The translations under genes and the position numbers were made by a program. Positions 36,501-46,021 of a stretch of 64,000 nt of DNA are shown in pieces. This stretch comes from Pelodera strongyloides. Lineage: Eukaryota; Nematoda; Chromadorea; Rhabditida; Rhabditidae. Location: assembly GCA_036852015.1 (NCBI GenBank), contig JAANDG010000181.1, positions 124,001 through 188,000 on the forward strand, read 5' to 3'. The notes below the pieces were generated by a model, which searched no databases, was not told the DNA's origin, and saw only the letters and a program-made list of their open reading frames with translations. Positions within the stretch are counted from its first letter, which is position 1. Each line of letters begins with the position of its first letter.

Positions 36501-38299
36501 AGAGAGAGAGACGCTATCAAGACTAGCATAAGTGTATCTTACCATGTCCGTCTAGTGTTACGTCCATCCCTTAGGCTAGTGCAACATTTTCCAGTGATCA
36601 TATTCATCCATCTATTTTACCAAGTGTGAAACAACTGTCGTATATCCATGCTTCTACACGCGAGCGCAGCGCATGGCCTCACTCCTAAAACAAACATATA
36701 AATAGCTGGATGGTGTTGTCATTTTTGAATGGAAGTATGGTTACTACGTAAGTTTTCAAAGCGAGACAATGCGATTTTTTTAGAGAATACTCACGTGTAA
36801 CTATTGACGGATCCCACAATTTGAGACGTATCTGTAGAACACGACGTTGAACAGCATGTCCATTCAACAATGCTAACAGGCCAGTTGTAACGTCGAAATA
36901 GAAAACAGCCCCGTTTCGGAGTACAGATCCTGAACGAAACGAAACGGATTTTTGCCTAGTTCTTTTTGTATCTTGAAACGTCATAACTATCACACCGACC
37001 AACAGTCGGTAAGCAGACAATGAAAGTAACATGCTACGGAAAGAAACTTACCTCAGCCCTTTTGCACCTTGAGAGCAACGGTAGCAAGATCAACAGGAAA
37101 CTGATGCAATGCAGTTCACATTCCATAATTTTAGTCCGTGAGGAGCCAGGAGCCTAAACGACTCATTCTCAATAGTATATACAATATACAATTGCCTTTG
37201 TCTCAATTGCACTCACGAGTTAAGAAATTCTTCGCCACGTTTTCATATACTTGTCCGTTATGATTTAGCTCGTACTATTAAACTAAGGAAAAAAAACGTA
37301 CAATGCGAAGGATGACACTGGTATTGCCACATATCTTAACAAGCGTGAATGTAGACGTCACTGAAAAAAGACACAATTCGACGCTCACTCATAAGAATAT
37401 GAATCTTCAGTGCTTCAATGACGTGGACTTCAGCCCGACAATTAGAACAGAAACGTCAGAAACGTGGAACTAACTTTGTTTATTTCACATTTGTCCGTGC
37501 TCGTAGTAATTCCTCCTGGCATCGTGACTCGTGGCCAGCATTGAGAGTTGACTAGTCAACGTCCCCAGTCCACGGCAGAAATATAGGCTCAAAAACAAAA
37601 GGTTAGAATAGGTGGGGAGGGGGGGGCGGCTCGGAAACAAACCAAATAAGCATAGCCACAAATCAACGAACCTCGTAACCTTCACTACACAGCACGTCGA
37701 CCAAATACTTGTCTTGACAGACGATAGAATTAGCGCTGGGACTCTGGGACAAGTTCGGAATAAATCATTGGCCTAAACACGCCGAATCGCGATGAATATC
37801 GTTCGAGCCACAGCTGCAATGAAGAAAAACCGAAAAGTGTTCCAATGAGTGGAAAAATAACACAGCGAATAATAATAACAATAAGCAAAACAAGAATACC
37901 GGACAACGCTCTGCACTTTCGACGAAAAGTTGCAAAAAATTTGAACCGACAACTGAAAATGCACCGAAAATGCGCGTTTAGTGCAAAAGGGACCGCCCCA
38001 GGGTTTTGCAGAATTTTCGCATTTTACGGCCCTTCAAATACCCTTCACCGGCCCCCTCCATTTGAAGGGACCGCTCCAGGACAAAACGACGAAAATGCCT
38101 GCCCTCGGGCCTTTTTTCACCTATGATGCTATTCATCAGATTAACATGATAAATTCAGAATGGAGCATGCTCAACATCACATGATTCCGATTTTAGCACG
38201 ATTACCTAGGCCTACACCGTTATCACTACTATAAGCAGAACACCGAGCCCAAACGCAACAATTCACCACCTGCGGCTCTTGCCCTTTCCTTTTAACCAT
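30529..38299 (-). CDS. apex1: AP endonuclease APEX1/EXO-3 (exonuclease III family)
   Basis: Base-excision repair nuclease that cuts 5' to abasic sites. Exons: 38270-38299, 35119-35268, 34708-34849, 34383-34465, 34066-34203, 31889-31982, 31437-31536, 31094-31146, 30529-30674; all phases agree and give 311 aa (human 318). Conserved blocks: [15 protein letters not shown] (metal-binding Glu), SDKxGYxGV-type [49 protein letters not shown] (catalytic Asp/Asn), [27 protein letters not shown] and SDHAPV (catalytic Asp/His). The Asp of the usual WNVDGLR is Ala here. The first exon ([10 protein letters not shown], a nuclear-localisation-like start) is 3 kb upstream and the least certain. An exon before 35268 is required, because no ATG precedes the catalytic domain. 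Introns hold an SL1 sequence, a TTAA MITE, tandem duplications and a 2.8-kb repeat-bounded insertion. Confidence 0.94.
31053..31074 (-). ncRNA. SL1 spliced-leader sequence (22/22 match), gene or pseudogene unclear
   Basis: On the minus strand this reads GGTTTAATTACCCAAG followed by TTTGAG, identical to the nematode SL1 exon. It is followed directly by GTTAGT, a plausible donor at the right place for an SL RNA. A short stem with a downstream TAAATC is possible. I do not find the Sm-site AATTTTGG or the three-stem SL RNA layout in the next 90 nt. It lies 20 nt into the last APEX intron on the same strand. It could be a truncated SL RNA copy or a retro-inserted leader. Confidence 0.75.
31983..34065. 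other. Long APEX intron (2.1 kb), mostly unexplained
   Basis: Holds two tandem 49-bp units (33761-33809 and 33810-33858, CACGTATATATCACTACGAG) and a purine-rich stretch (about 33090-33420). A plus-strand 93-codon open frame (32874-33155) has no recognisable motif. No tRNA or conserved exon seen. Confidence 0.4.
34484..34723 (+). repeat. 121-bp tandem duplication covering an APEX exon end
   Basis: Copies at 34484-34604 and 34605-34723 are about 90% identical. On the minus strand the second copy contains the end of exon 34708-34849 with its donor (TTTCAAGG then GTAATT). The first copy is a decoy of the same exon end and donor inside the following intron. Confidence 0.85.
34918..35089. mobile_element. 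TTAA-flanked MITE (GGCCGGTTTTTGAAAC family)
   Basis: 172 bp between TTAA at 34914-34917 and 35090-35093. Ends are AGTGAAATACCAGCCGGTTTT and the complement of AGCGAAATACCGGCCGGTTT. The interior TTATTCTAATTTATG(C/T)TCATTTGCAT is shared with the 62366 copy. It sits in an APEX intron. Confidence 0.85.
36196..36385. mobile_element. Foldback MITE
   Basis: The left arm (CATCGATCGGGATGGACAT, ATTTCGGAAACG, TCTAATGCTAGAAGAAAGC) is matched by its reverse complement on the right after a short A/T spacer. The outer motif GGACATTTC(C)GAAA recurs at 42840-42890. Confidence 0.8.
36538..37125 (-). other. Exon-like segments, possible nested gene
   Basis: Three segments have good splice sites and compatible phases: 37053-37125 (ATG, then a very hydrophobic stretch [10 protein letters not shown], donor GTAAGT), about 36793-36931 (acceptor CGTTCAG, frame containing [20 protein letters not shown]), and about 36620-36695. 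The second and third join in one open frame, but the first ends in the wrong phase unless an internal GTGCAA donor is used, which opens a different Cys-rich frame. I cannot choose between frames, so this is a lead and not a gene call. Confidence 0.25.
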
Positions 38300-38469
38300 T
38301 GTCACAGTAGCTCTATGCAGAAGACGATGCAAAGTTACAGCCACCTAGAAGTGACAGGTACCCAATCAATGCGAACAACCAATACTTGTCGAAAACAAAA
38401 CGTTAAAACAAGGTAGACACTTGAAAATACCACAACCGTGAGATAAAATACACGAGATAGTATTCATAT

Positions 38470-38475
38470 TTTATT
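38470..38475 (-). terminator. Poly(A) signal of the RRM gene
   Basis: Minus-strand AATAAA about 95 nt after the RRM stop codon and about 170 nt before the APEX ATG. This spacing suits cleavage of an upstream operon gene followed by trans-splicing to the downstream one. Confidence 0.55.
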
Positions 38476-38568
38476 GGAAAATAATGAATAAATAAACATG
38501 AAAATTTGTCAATTTAGACAACTGCGAACGTGAGATCGGAGATCACAAGTCAGAAGCGAGGAATCAAA

Positions 38569-38907
38569 TTATTTGTTGGCCGAGTTAACACGAAGGGCAC
38601 GTCCGTTAAAGTCAGCTCCGTTCAACATGTTGATGGCGTTCTGAACTCCTCCCTCATCGGCGAACTCGCAGAATCCGAATCCCTTAGGGCGTCCAGTTTC
38701 ACGATCGTACACAAGTCTGAAAAAAAGAAAAGATGAAAACACCATATATGCAAGATCAGAAAGCAGCTAAGACAAAACTCCATACGTTAACAAATCCAAA
38801 ACAAGACTTTGACAATGTAAAACCATACCTGACGTTCACGACATTTCCGGCCTGGCTGAAGAAGCTTCCAATATCATCCTCAGTAGCCTGGTACGGAATG
38901 TTTCCGA
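38569..38907 (-). CDS. Small RRM protein (CstF-64-type RRM), 5' exon not found
   Basis: Two coding exons, 38829-38907 and 38569-38716, in matching phase. They encode one RNA-recognition motif: (V)GNIPYQATEDDI, NVVNVRLVYDRETGRPKGFG with RNP1 (KGFGFCEF), then NMLNGADFNGRALRVN and stop after SANK. The closest family I recall is the CstF-64/CSTF2 N-terminal RRM, but the hinge and C-terminal parts are absent and the protein ends right after the RRM. The first exon must supply the beta-1 strand (RNP2) and end in G; a weak candidate is ATGGACG at about 39146-39152 before GTATTC. It lies about 270 bp upstream of APEX on the same strand. A stand-alone RRM or a truncated paralogue are both possible. 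Confidence 0.8.
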
Positions 38908-38959
38908 CTAAAAAAGGACCAAATCAGTAAATAAAAATGAAGACGGCACAAAAAGTAAA

Positions 38960-39927
38960 ACCGCTACCAGTCACAGACGCTCTCAGAAGGCCGTCAGGAG
39001 AAAGGCACCACTTACCCTAAACTAAGACATCTCATCTGAAAAAACAATGGGAAGGCAACGAAAGGCGGTGTTGACAACACTTTTAGAAAGGCCATGCTAA
39101 GGGTTAGAGTCAAACAGGTGGCAGTGGTGCTGCACGGAATACCGTCCATCCTTACATGGCGCCAACGATCGTCCGCATCCTCCACGCTGATGTTTTCACC
39201 ACTATACTATCATGGTGGTCATCTGAACTCGGTACTTTAAACCGAGGATACGCCTGTAATGATTAAAGCTGATCGGTATTTTGGAACACAAAGACGCCGG
39301 AATTTCGAAGGCCAAAGTTTCAGCTTACAAGGCGAGACGCTAGCCCAAATGTTTGAAAGCAAATTCAAACACAAGAAGCAACTAAAAAGAAAACCAACCG
39401 TAAACGGAGTGACGGGGTCCCATTCCAGCCATGATTAATGTGTAGATTTACTTGAGCAACGACTCGTAAAAACCGAAACAAGCACAATGATTTTATTCCC
39501 CAAAAACGAGGCGGGTTGTCTGAAATCCCGCCCCCATACTCTCGCACGGAAAATGCCTGCGACAACGCGGGAATTTGAATCGGTTGGCATGGTGCCAATT
39601 TTATTTAATTTTGTTCACGCCGCCGCTCGCTTATTCGAATCTTCGCTTTCATTCGATGACGCACCTTTTATAATAGTGTAGTGTTTATAATCTTACATTT
39701 TTCGAAGAAGATCAAATCCTCGTGACGTTGCCGGCGTTACGTTGTATTATGCATAATGATTGCAAATGGCAAGAGCAGATCAACGCGCTTCTTTGGCATG
39801 AGTCGATTACTGAATCGATTCATAAATTGATAACAATGTACATTATAATATGAACTTGAGGAAGTCTTAATCCCCACAGAATCTCGAAAAGAGTAAATGT
39901 TGTCATTTCGATATGGGGTCTGCTTGC

Positions 39928-39929
<2 letters not shown>
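38960..39929. other. Unassigned DNA upstream of the RRM gene
   Basis: Should contain the missing first exon and promoter of the RRM gene. A G/C-containing segment (39480-39600) has TTCCCCAAAAACGAGGCGGG and CCCGC words that look repeat-like. I see no reliable exon. Confidence 0.3.

Positions 39930-39930
<1 letters not shown>

Positions 39931-39963
<33 letters not shown>
39931..39963. repeat. TA microsatellite
   Basis: Sixteen TA units, followed by A-rich DNA to about 40110. This is where the 3' end of the adjacent retrotransposon fragment would be. Confidence 0.9.
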
Positions 39964-39967
<4 letters not shown>

Positions 39968-40104
39968 AATAATTTTTTAAAAAAAAACAACAAACAAAAA
40001 AAAAAAAAAAAACAGAAAAAGGAGAATAACAGCAAAAACAGCAAAACAAAAACTCAACAATAAACATAACACGAATACACAACAACAACAAAAACGAACA
40101 GAAA

Positions 40105-40790
40105 TTACGATGAACGAATGTTTCTAATAGACCTCTCATACAAATCTACCAGGTCCATTTTACCTATCCGTTCTTTAAAGGCATCAACAGTGCTCAATTT
40201 TACCAATTCGTCAGGCAACAAGTTCCACATACGAGTAACCCTAGGCTTAAAAAAGTATAAGGACTGATTAGACCGAATAGACTCTTGAAGAAGCGCAAAG
40301 GAGTTACCATTTCTGCGTGACCTGCCATTCATTGTGAACATACCGTATAACATTGGATGTGAATGAAAACCTCGAACAATTTTAAAACACTCAACGAGAT
40401 CAATCATAATACGGCGGTGTTGAAGAGAAGTGAGACCAAAAAATTTCAAGGCGTTCGGAATAGGGTAAATCAGTGTACATATCATAATCTACCTTTCTCA
40501 AAGCACGTTTAGTAAAACGACGTTGAACCTTTTCTAATAGATCAATTTCAGCCTTGATATAAGGAGACCAAACAATGGTAGCATACTCTAACAAAGGCCT
40601 ACAAAACGAAATATACGATTTACGGTAAACATCAATACTTGGATGGACAAAAGTACGCAAGACACGATTACAAACTTGAGATGCATTTGAGACTATACGT
40701 TTAATATGAAGTTTAAAGCTGAGATCGGGAGAAAAAAACTACGAATGTACCACTGCGCAACTGCGCTTTAACTTTCTATTTCCGTCACAT
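40105..40790 (-). mobile_element. Non-LTR retrotransposon fragment (reverse transcriptase C-terminus)
   Basis: Two overlapping minus-strand frames (40400-40660 and 40105-40485) together read like the end of a CR1/Jockey-type ORF2: YISFCRPLLEYATIVWSP, LLEKVQRRFTKRAL, YSERLEIF, then FGLTSLQHRRIMIDL, FKIVRG, RRNGNSF and RVTRMWNLLPDE. A frameshift near 40440, in an A run, separates them. The catalytic YADD region and ORF1 are absent. 5'-truncated and dead. Confidence 0.85.
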
Positions 40791-40869
40791 GTTTACTGCA
40801 GCGCTTAAGCTTGTTGTGATATATAATTGTGTCGGATTGGATACAATGATTTTGTGTCTTTGCAGATAA

Positions 40870-43800
40870 ATGCCTCTCACAAAGCGATCCATATCCCCGG
40901 TCGATGTGAGCCGTTCGCGGATACCAGACGGAGTGTATCGAGAGGAATTACAATGTGTTGCCAATGGAACTCTTGCCAATTTGATACGACAGCTCAGTTC
41001 CCTCAGTGAGTATTTTAGTTTACATACTAAATAATTAAGCACCGCATCGTTGTTGCCAATTAGGGGGCGTCGTCACTCACTGGCAAAGTTCTAGTCTCTC
41101 ACCCATACGACCCGGGTTCGAATCCCGCCCAGTGCTACCATCTTGCAAACATGCCACGGCGTCGGGAATAGGCGCTCCCCTTGCCTAGCCTTAGGACGGA
41201 CCTTTCGCTCTGTATTATCTTCTGTGCCGTCTTCTACCGTCTACTTCACTCTATGGGACACATCGGCTAAGAGACACCGCCTTGGATTGGAGCTAAAAAT
41301 GAAGATCCCCGACTTCGAGAGCAAACGGGACCCTGGATTCTACATGCTTAAGTCTATGTGTGATGATTGTATGTCTGAATAAAGTGGTATTTTGTTGTTG
41401 CCGATTATTCCGCAGTTGTGAGCCCATGCCTGCCTGCAGCTGGTACGGCTCAACGGTCAAGTCTCGCAGAAGAGGTAGTAATTGCATTCGATTTAATATT
41501 TTTTATTTAGGTAAGCATGCGGAGCATATTTTTGGTGAAATCTTCCACGATGCGATGAAACTGGACCACAAAACCAATACGCTGCAGCAGCGCGTGGATC
41601 GCCTTTATCAAAAAATTAATCAGAATCAGGGAGATGGACAGAACGGTACATTACTCATTGTTTTAATGCTTTATATTTGTTTCATTTTACAAGGACCAAG
41701 TCCATTATTGGGAGCTGGCTACACACGTTGCTTATCTACTTTTTTTGTCAACGAATATATTTTAGCTAGTTTGGATGAACTTCAAATGCGAAAACAATTT
41801 AAAAGTAGCTGTCTGGTTGATCAGCACACGTTGGATAGAGCCACTCTTCCAAACGCCCTTAGTGAAGTATATTCTCGGTAAGTATTTTTCATCCTTTCAT
41901 GCGCTACATTGACATCAGCGGATCCGGAAATGAATGTTTGTATAAGTGCTTGAATAGTTTGAATGCACCGAAAAGCAAAGCACTTATATGGTTATTTACT
42001 AGTTTCCATGCACCACATTCACATTTGTATTCGTCTCGTTACAATATCTGCTCCACTCCATCATGAATCTCTACTTGGTTGCACTGCTACAGCTACTGTT
42101 ACACAGGCGTTAATAAAATGACGGTGTTCTGTGTTCATAACTGTCTGTATCTCAGGTGTGATCCACCTCCCAACTTGGATGCATTGAACCCGTACCGTGA
42201 CAGCAATGTTCCAGCATTAAGCCTTTATACTAATCCCTCATTCTTCTTCGATCTATGGAGACAGGAAATGCTGAAGGTGAGTGTTTGTTAGTACTTTTTT
42301 TCGGACCCAATTCACCATGTTCATGTTTGGTAAAAACGTTTGCTTTATTTCCATCTTTGAGCCATCTAATTGTACATTCCACATAAGAGTTGAGAATGCG
42401 TTGACATAGTTTGTTCAGGAATGTGGTGATCCTCGTCGCCGGGTGAAGTCCCCCGGTACTTCACCCAAGAAAAAGAGGAATCGGCAACCGCAAAACGGCG
42501 TGCAAGGACATCAGATTCACGCTCTCACGGATCACGGACAGAACAGACAACATCAGCAACAACAGTCGAGCAGGTAAACCAAAACAAGCTCTTGAGTCTT
42601 GACTATCTCAAGTTCTAGCTCTACGCTATGTTGTTGTTATTTTACTACTGACTACTGTAGTAAGGAAGTGGGTGCATGTGTCTAATTGTGTAACCCGAAA
42701 CTTTGTTTTCGAGAAGCGCTGACGTTGCTCTCCGGGCATAAATTTGTGCGTAAACCACACACCAACCATGGCTGTAACACATTTGTGTATTTCATGCTTT
42801 GCATGCTAATTCATACAGTATTTTTTGCCTTCTTCAAGTATTGGAAACTTTCGGAAATGTCCATCCCGAACGACAAATTTGCATGTTTTCCTTTCCCGAA
42901 CGCGTCCTAAGGTATACTGATAATCTTCATTTGCGCATAGGATGTATTCCCTGCAACTTGGATACCTGACTACTGTTGTAAGGGTTGTTCGCTTGTGACA
43001 CCGCTAACTGTGCTCGTTTAGGTATCTGCACTCGCTTCGCGGAGGCGGAGCACCAGTTGGAGTTCTTTCGTTCCCTGAAGAATACCAAGCGCCACAGGCA
43101 CTTGGACTGCAACTTGGTTCACATTCTTCACACAATCGGTCCGATCAACCATTGCCACCACCACCAGCTTCTTTGATCGCACCACCAGGTATGAATGAAC
43201 CTTTCTTTATTTTTGTGTCTATTTTGTTTGGTGTACGCGTGTACGGTACGGTGTGCGTGTATGGTACAGGTACTCACTCAATTGTTTGTTCAAAAACTGC
43301 AAAATGTTAGGCTGTGAAGTAAGAATAATAGACTAGGTGTTTCATTGTGCGTGCCCATTGCGATTGCGAACCATACTCATTGCGAACCATAAGCACGTGG
43401 TTTTATTATTTAGGAATGTCGATGCCATCACTCCGTATGGCTCCGATTCGGCAGTCTCCAACGCGGGATCTCCCTCCACCCGACCTATCTCTATTGGGTA
43501 TCGACGATGATGTAAGATTATTATTATTATTATTATCGACATATTCGGATTTGTGATGTAGATCGTGCTAGCCTAGCAAAAAGAAACACACCTTGCTGAG
43601 TTGTCACCGATTATTTTAGCCAATTAATGTTTGTCATGTTCATTGTATGATCTGAGTTTGTTTAGGAGGATGATGACCTTCCACCTCCCCCACCACCTCT
43701 CATGCACACTTCGATAGTGCAACAAATCGCTGCTCCATCGGCCAGCACTATTCAGTTTGTGCAGCCAAACGAGAGTCAGGTGGGTGTGTATTACCGAGTT

Positions 43801-44940
43801 GCATCAACTAGATTAAATAATAGATTCAGTATTTGATCTGCTTAATGCTTACTGTCGTTCTCCACAACACCACTGATGCATTTTCCGACATATTGTGTCG
43901 TGCTGCCTAGTCGTTGAATAATATTGGGCAATTGGGCCCGCGTAACGTTTGTAACGGCTACCGTGTGTATATAAAGTTCAGTCCCTATTGATTTTACTAT
44001 GTCAATCGTCAATGTCATTGATTTTATACTAGCATATTTTGTCGATGTTTTATAGTTTTATAAAGATAGAGCTTTGGTATTTTTTAGGCTCCCTCATCGG
44101 CACCTCCGCCTCCTCCACCCCCGCCACCACCACCGCCCCTGCCTGGAACGGGTCCTACCCTGTCCGCTGGTGCTGTCGCTACATCATTTGCTGGTAAGAG
44201 ATTATTTTAGTCTTATTAACACTGCTTCATAGTTGGCGTTGCTTTGATTTCAACTTTCAACATCGGATGTTTGAAGTTTGGAGGTTTTCCGTACATGTAC
44301 GTCGTGCCAAATTTGGTGAGAAGTGGTCCCTCAACTGATTGACCATCTCAGAATTTACGCACCGAACTTATTCCAAGAGCTTTTTGAATGATATTTTATT
44401 TGTTTACGGAAATTTGCTTTCTAGGAGGCAAGCGACAAGAAGAAGAAGAAGGTTCGAGTACCGACGCAGCACCTGAAAAGGAGAAGACGACGGACACCCG
44501 AAGCAATTTGCTGATGGAGATTCAGAGTGGAATCAAGCTCAAGAAGGTACAACAATTGTCGATTAGTGGTGTTGTTGCGCTTTGTCTACTAGCGTGTTGT
44601 GCAGTCGCATGCAGCATTTGCGTTCAAGTTCAGTCGCATGCAGCATTTGCGTTCAGTCATGTGTGACGTGATTAGTTGACAGAAAAAACCCTGTTTTTTT
44701 CCACTGTATTATACACAAAAAAGTAGTAGAGTTCTACTTGCGGTCCACCTTAAGCGGGTATTGATGATACAACTGTATGTTTAGGTGCAACGTCAGGAGG
44801 AAGCTGCAGCAGAACGTGCTGCAACTGAAGCCAACGATGTTGCGGCGATTCTGAAGCGGCGTATGGAGCGTGTGATGGGTGGAGACGATGAGAGTCAGAG
44901 CAGTGGAAACTCGAATGAAGACTCTGATTGGGATGACTGA
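40870..44940 (+). CDS. wve-1: WAVE/SCAR actin nucleation-promoting factor
   Basis: Subunit of the WAVE regulatory complex that activates Arp2/3 downstream of Rac. Eleven exons: 40870-41005, 41511-41645, 41766-41877, 42156-42276, 42419-42573, 43022-43188, 43414-43511, 43666-43779, 44088-44193, 44425-44546, 44785-44940 (473 aa). The N-terminal SCAR homology domain reads MPLTKRSISP, LANLIRQLSSLSKHAE, IFGEIF, TLQQRVDRL, KQFKSS and LDALNPYRD, then LYTNPSFFFDLW. A basic region (KKKRNRQPQ) and His/Gln-rich linker follow, then polyproline tracts (PPPPPPPPPPPL in exon 9) for profilin. The C-terminal VCA has the WH2-like LLMEIQSGIKLKK, a connector helix (VAAILKRRMERVMGG) and acidic EDSDWDD. The ATG is 4 nt after a TTTGCAG acceptor, so the message is probably SL trans-spliced. 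Intron 1 carries a SINE and intron 5 part of a MITE. Intact; residues match other nematode WAVE proteins. Confidence 0.96.
41063..41393 (+). mobile_element. tRNA-headed SINE, copy B, with target-site duplication
   Basis: Same family as copy A: B box GGGTTCGAATCCCGCCC, body CCTAGCCTTAGGACGGACCT, 3' end CTGAATAAAGTGGTATT. It is flanked by a 14-bp direct repeat with one mismatch, GTTGTTGCCAATTA (41049-41062) and GTTGTTGCCGATTA (41394-41407). It inserted in WAVE intron 1 by LINE-type retrotransposition. Confidence 0.92.
42765..42912. mobile_element. MITE fragment related to 36196-36385
   Basis: Contains GCATGCTAATTCATACAGTATTTTTTGC, TTTCGGAAATGTCCATCCCGA and CGAACGCG(C/T)CCTA in the same order as the right half of the foldback and its flank at 36300-36425. 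It lies in WAVE intron 5. Confidence 0.7.
44580..44660 (+). repeat. 29-bp tandem duplication in WAVE intron 10
   Basis: GTCGCATGCAGCATTTGCGTTCA occurs twice, 31 bp apart. Intronic, with no effect on the reading frame. Confidence 0.75.
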
Positions 44941-46014
44941 GGGGGAGCAAAAGGACTAGCACTAGATTACATGGTTGATGGTTTGCAGTTCTCCTCTCGT
45001 GACAGGTTGGTTGTTTTGTTTCTGCCATATGCCTCATATCATTGTAGCGTTGCTTACGTTTTGTGTATACATATAGTGTAAGTTGTAAGTATTCTGTATC
45101 CACTTTTTTATCGGAAGAGAAATCAGTCACTTACGGCTTATTACGGTCTGGCTCTGTAGAAAATATTATTCACTTCTTCGTTTGTATCCTTCGTTTTTTT
45201 TCTTTAGTAGTTAGTAGCATTGGATTTTGGACTGAAAATTCTAAATTTTAAGCCTTTGCTGGTGATGAGAGGGGTTGTCAATTTTTTATCCTTAGTTTTA
45301 ATGTTTGGCACATTTTTGATATAGTTTTATCCTTGAAGAGTTTTAATATGCTTATTCTATTGTGCCTTGTGCCGTAATTTGCATACCTAGGCACTAGGCA
45401 CTTGTGTATGCTTCACTTATGCGCATTATTACCGTTATCTTGTAAGAGCCAATTTAATATAATAAGATTAATAACTTTGTTTGCTTGTTTTGTGCCTCTT
45501 TTTAAAGTGGTGTAACTGACGGTTTTTGAAACGGATTTTGGATAACTACATTCCCTTGCATACTATGCAAATGATTATGAATTATGATTAGAATAAAAAT
45601 CGATCTTAATTCAAGCTCGCTTAGCCAAAATGGCAGTTGTCCATCGTACTTTTCAAAAACCAGCCGTTATGTCGCTTTAACCACTTTTTGGTCACGCCTA
45701 TTTATGACGGAAATAAATTTCATATGTCAATTTTTGTAAACTATCGAACATTATCTGACTAATCCGCACGGATAGTTGAAGGGCCCTTCGCGTATGGTTG
45801 CTCTAAGCTCTAATTGTATTTGTGTGTGACAGTGTGATGTTTTTCGTTTCATTTTAGGCCCCGTATATTTCATTCTTGGGTCCCACGTAGCTGTGAACGG
45901 TGAATACTGTGCGCATTACATGTTTAACTTTATCTTTACGCTCTTTGTCAGATTTCTCTCTCTCACTCTCGCTCTCTCCTAACTTCCAAGCTAGTATTTC
46001 ATATTTTACTTCAG
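44941..46014. other. WAVE 3' UTR and intergenic DNA before FPPS
   Basis: A/T-rich, about 1.07 kb. Contains the MITE at 45506-45676 and a TCTC-rich tract just before the FPPS trans-splice acceptor (45957-45982). No exon or RNA gene seen. Same-strand spacing is long for a nematode operon. Confidence 0.4.
45506..45676. mobile_element. TTAA-flanked MITE (GGTTTTTGAAACG family)
   Basis: 171 bp between TTAA at 45502-45505 and 45677-45680. Ends are AGTGGTGTAACTGACGGTTTTTGAAACG and the complement of AGCGACATAACGGCTGGTTTTTGAAAAG. Same length and terminal layout as 34918-35089. Confidence 0.85.
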
Positions 46015-46021
46015 GAACGTG

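Larger units (their letters stand above)
35314..38160. mobile_element. Possible 2.8-kb insertion in APEX intron 1, bounded by direct repeats
   Basis: A roughly 48-bp sequence containing CAGATTAACATGATAAATT occurs at 35314 and 38137. Just inside each end is a GC-rich block with GGGCCTTTGAAGGGC words on the left and the complementary-looking GGCCCTTCAAATACCC on the right. The interior holds a foldback (36196-36385) and exon-like segments. No transposase seen. It could be a composite element or a segmental rearrangement. Confidence 0.45.

Noticed and set aside
39365..39598. 77-codon minus-strand frame upstream of the RRM gene
   Set aside because: Considered as the missing RRM first exon, but the phase and splice sites do not fit and no RNP2 motif is present.
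41143..41382. 79-codon open frame in WAVE intron 1
   Set aside because: Lies wholly inside SINE copy B; the same frame in copy A is interrupted.
41360..41881. 173-codon continuous frame in WAVE
   Set aside because: Reads through introns 1-2 of WAVE; true exons are 41511-41645 and 41766-41877.
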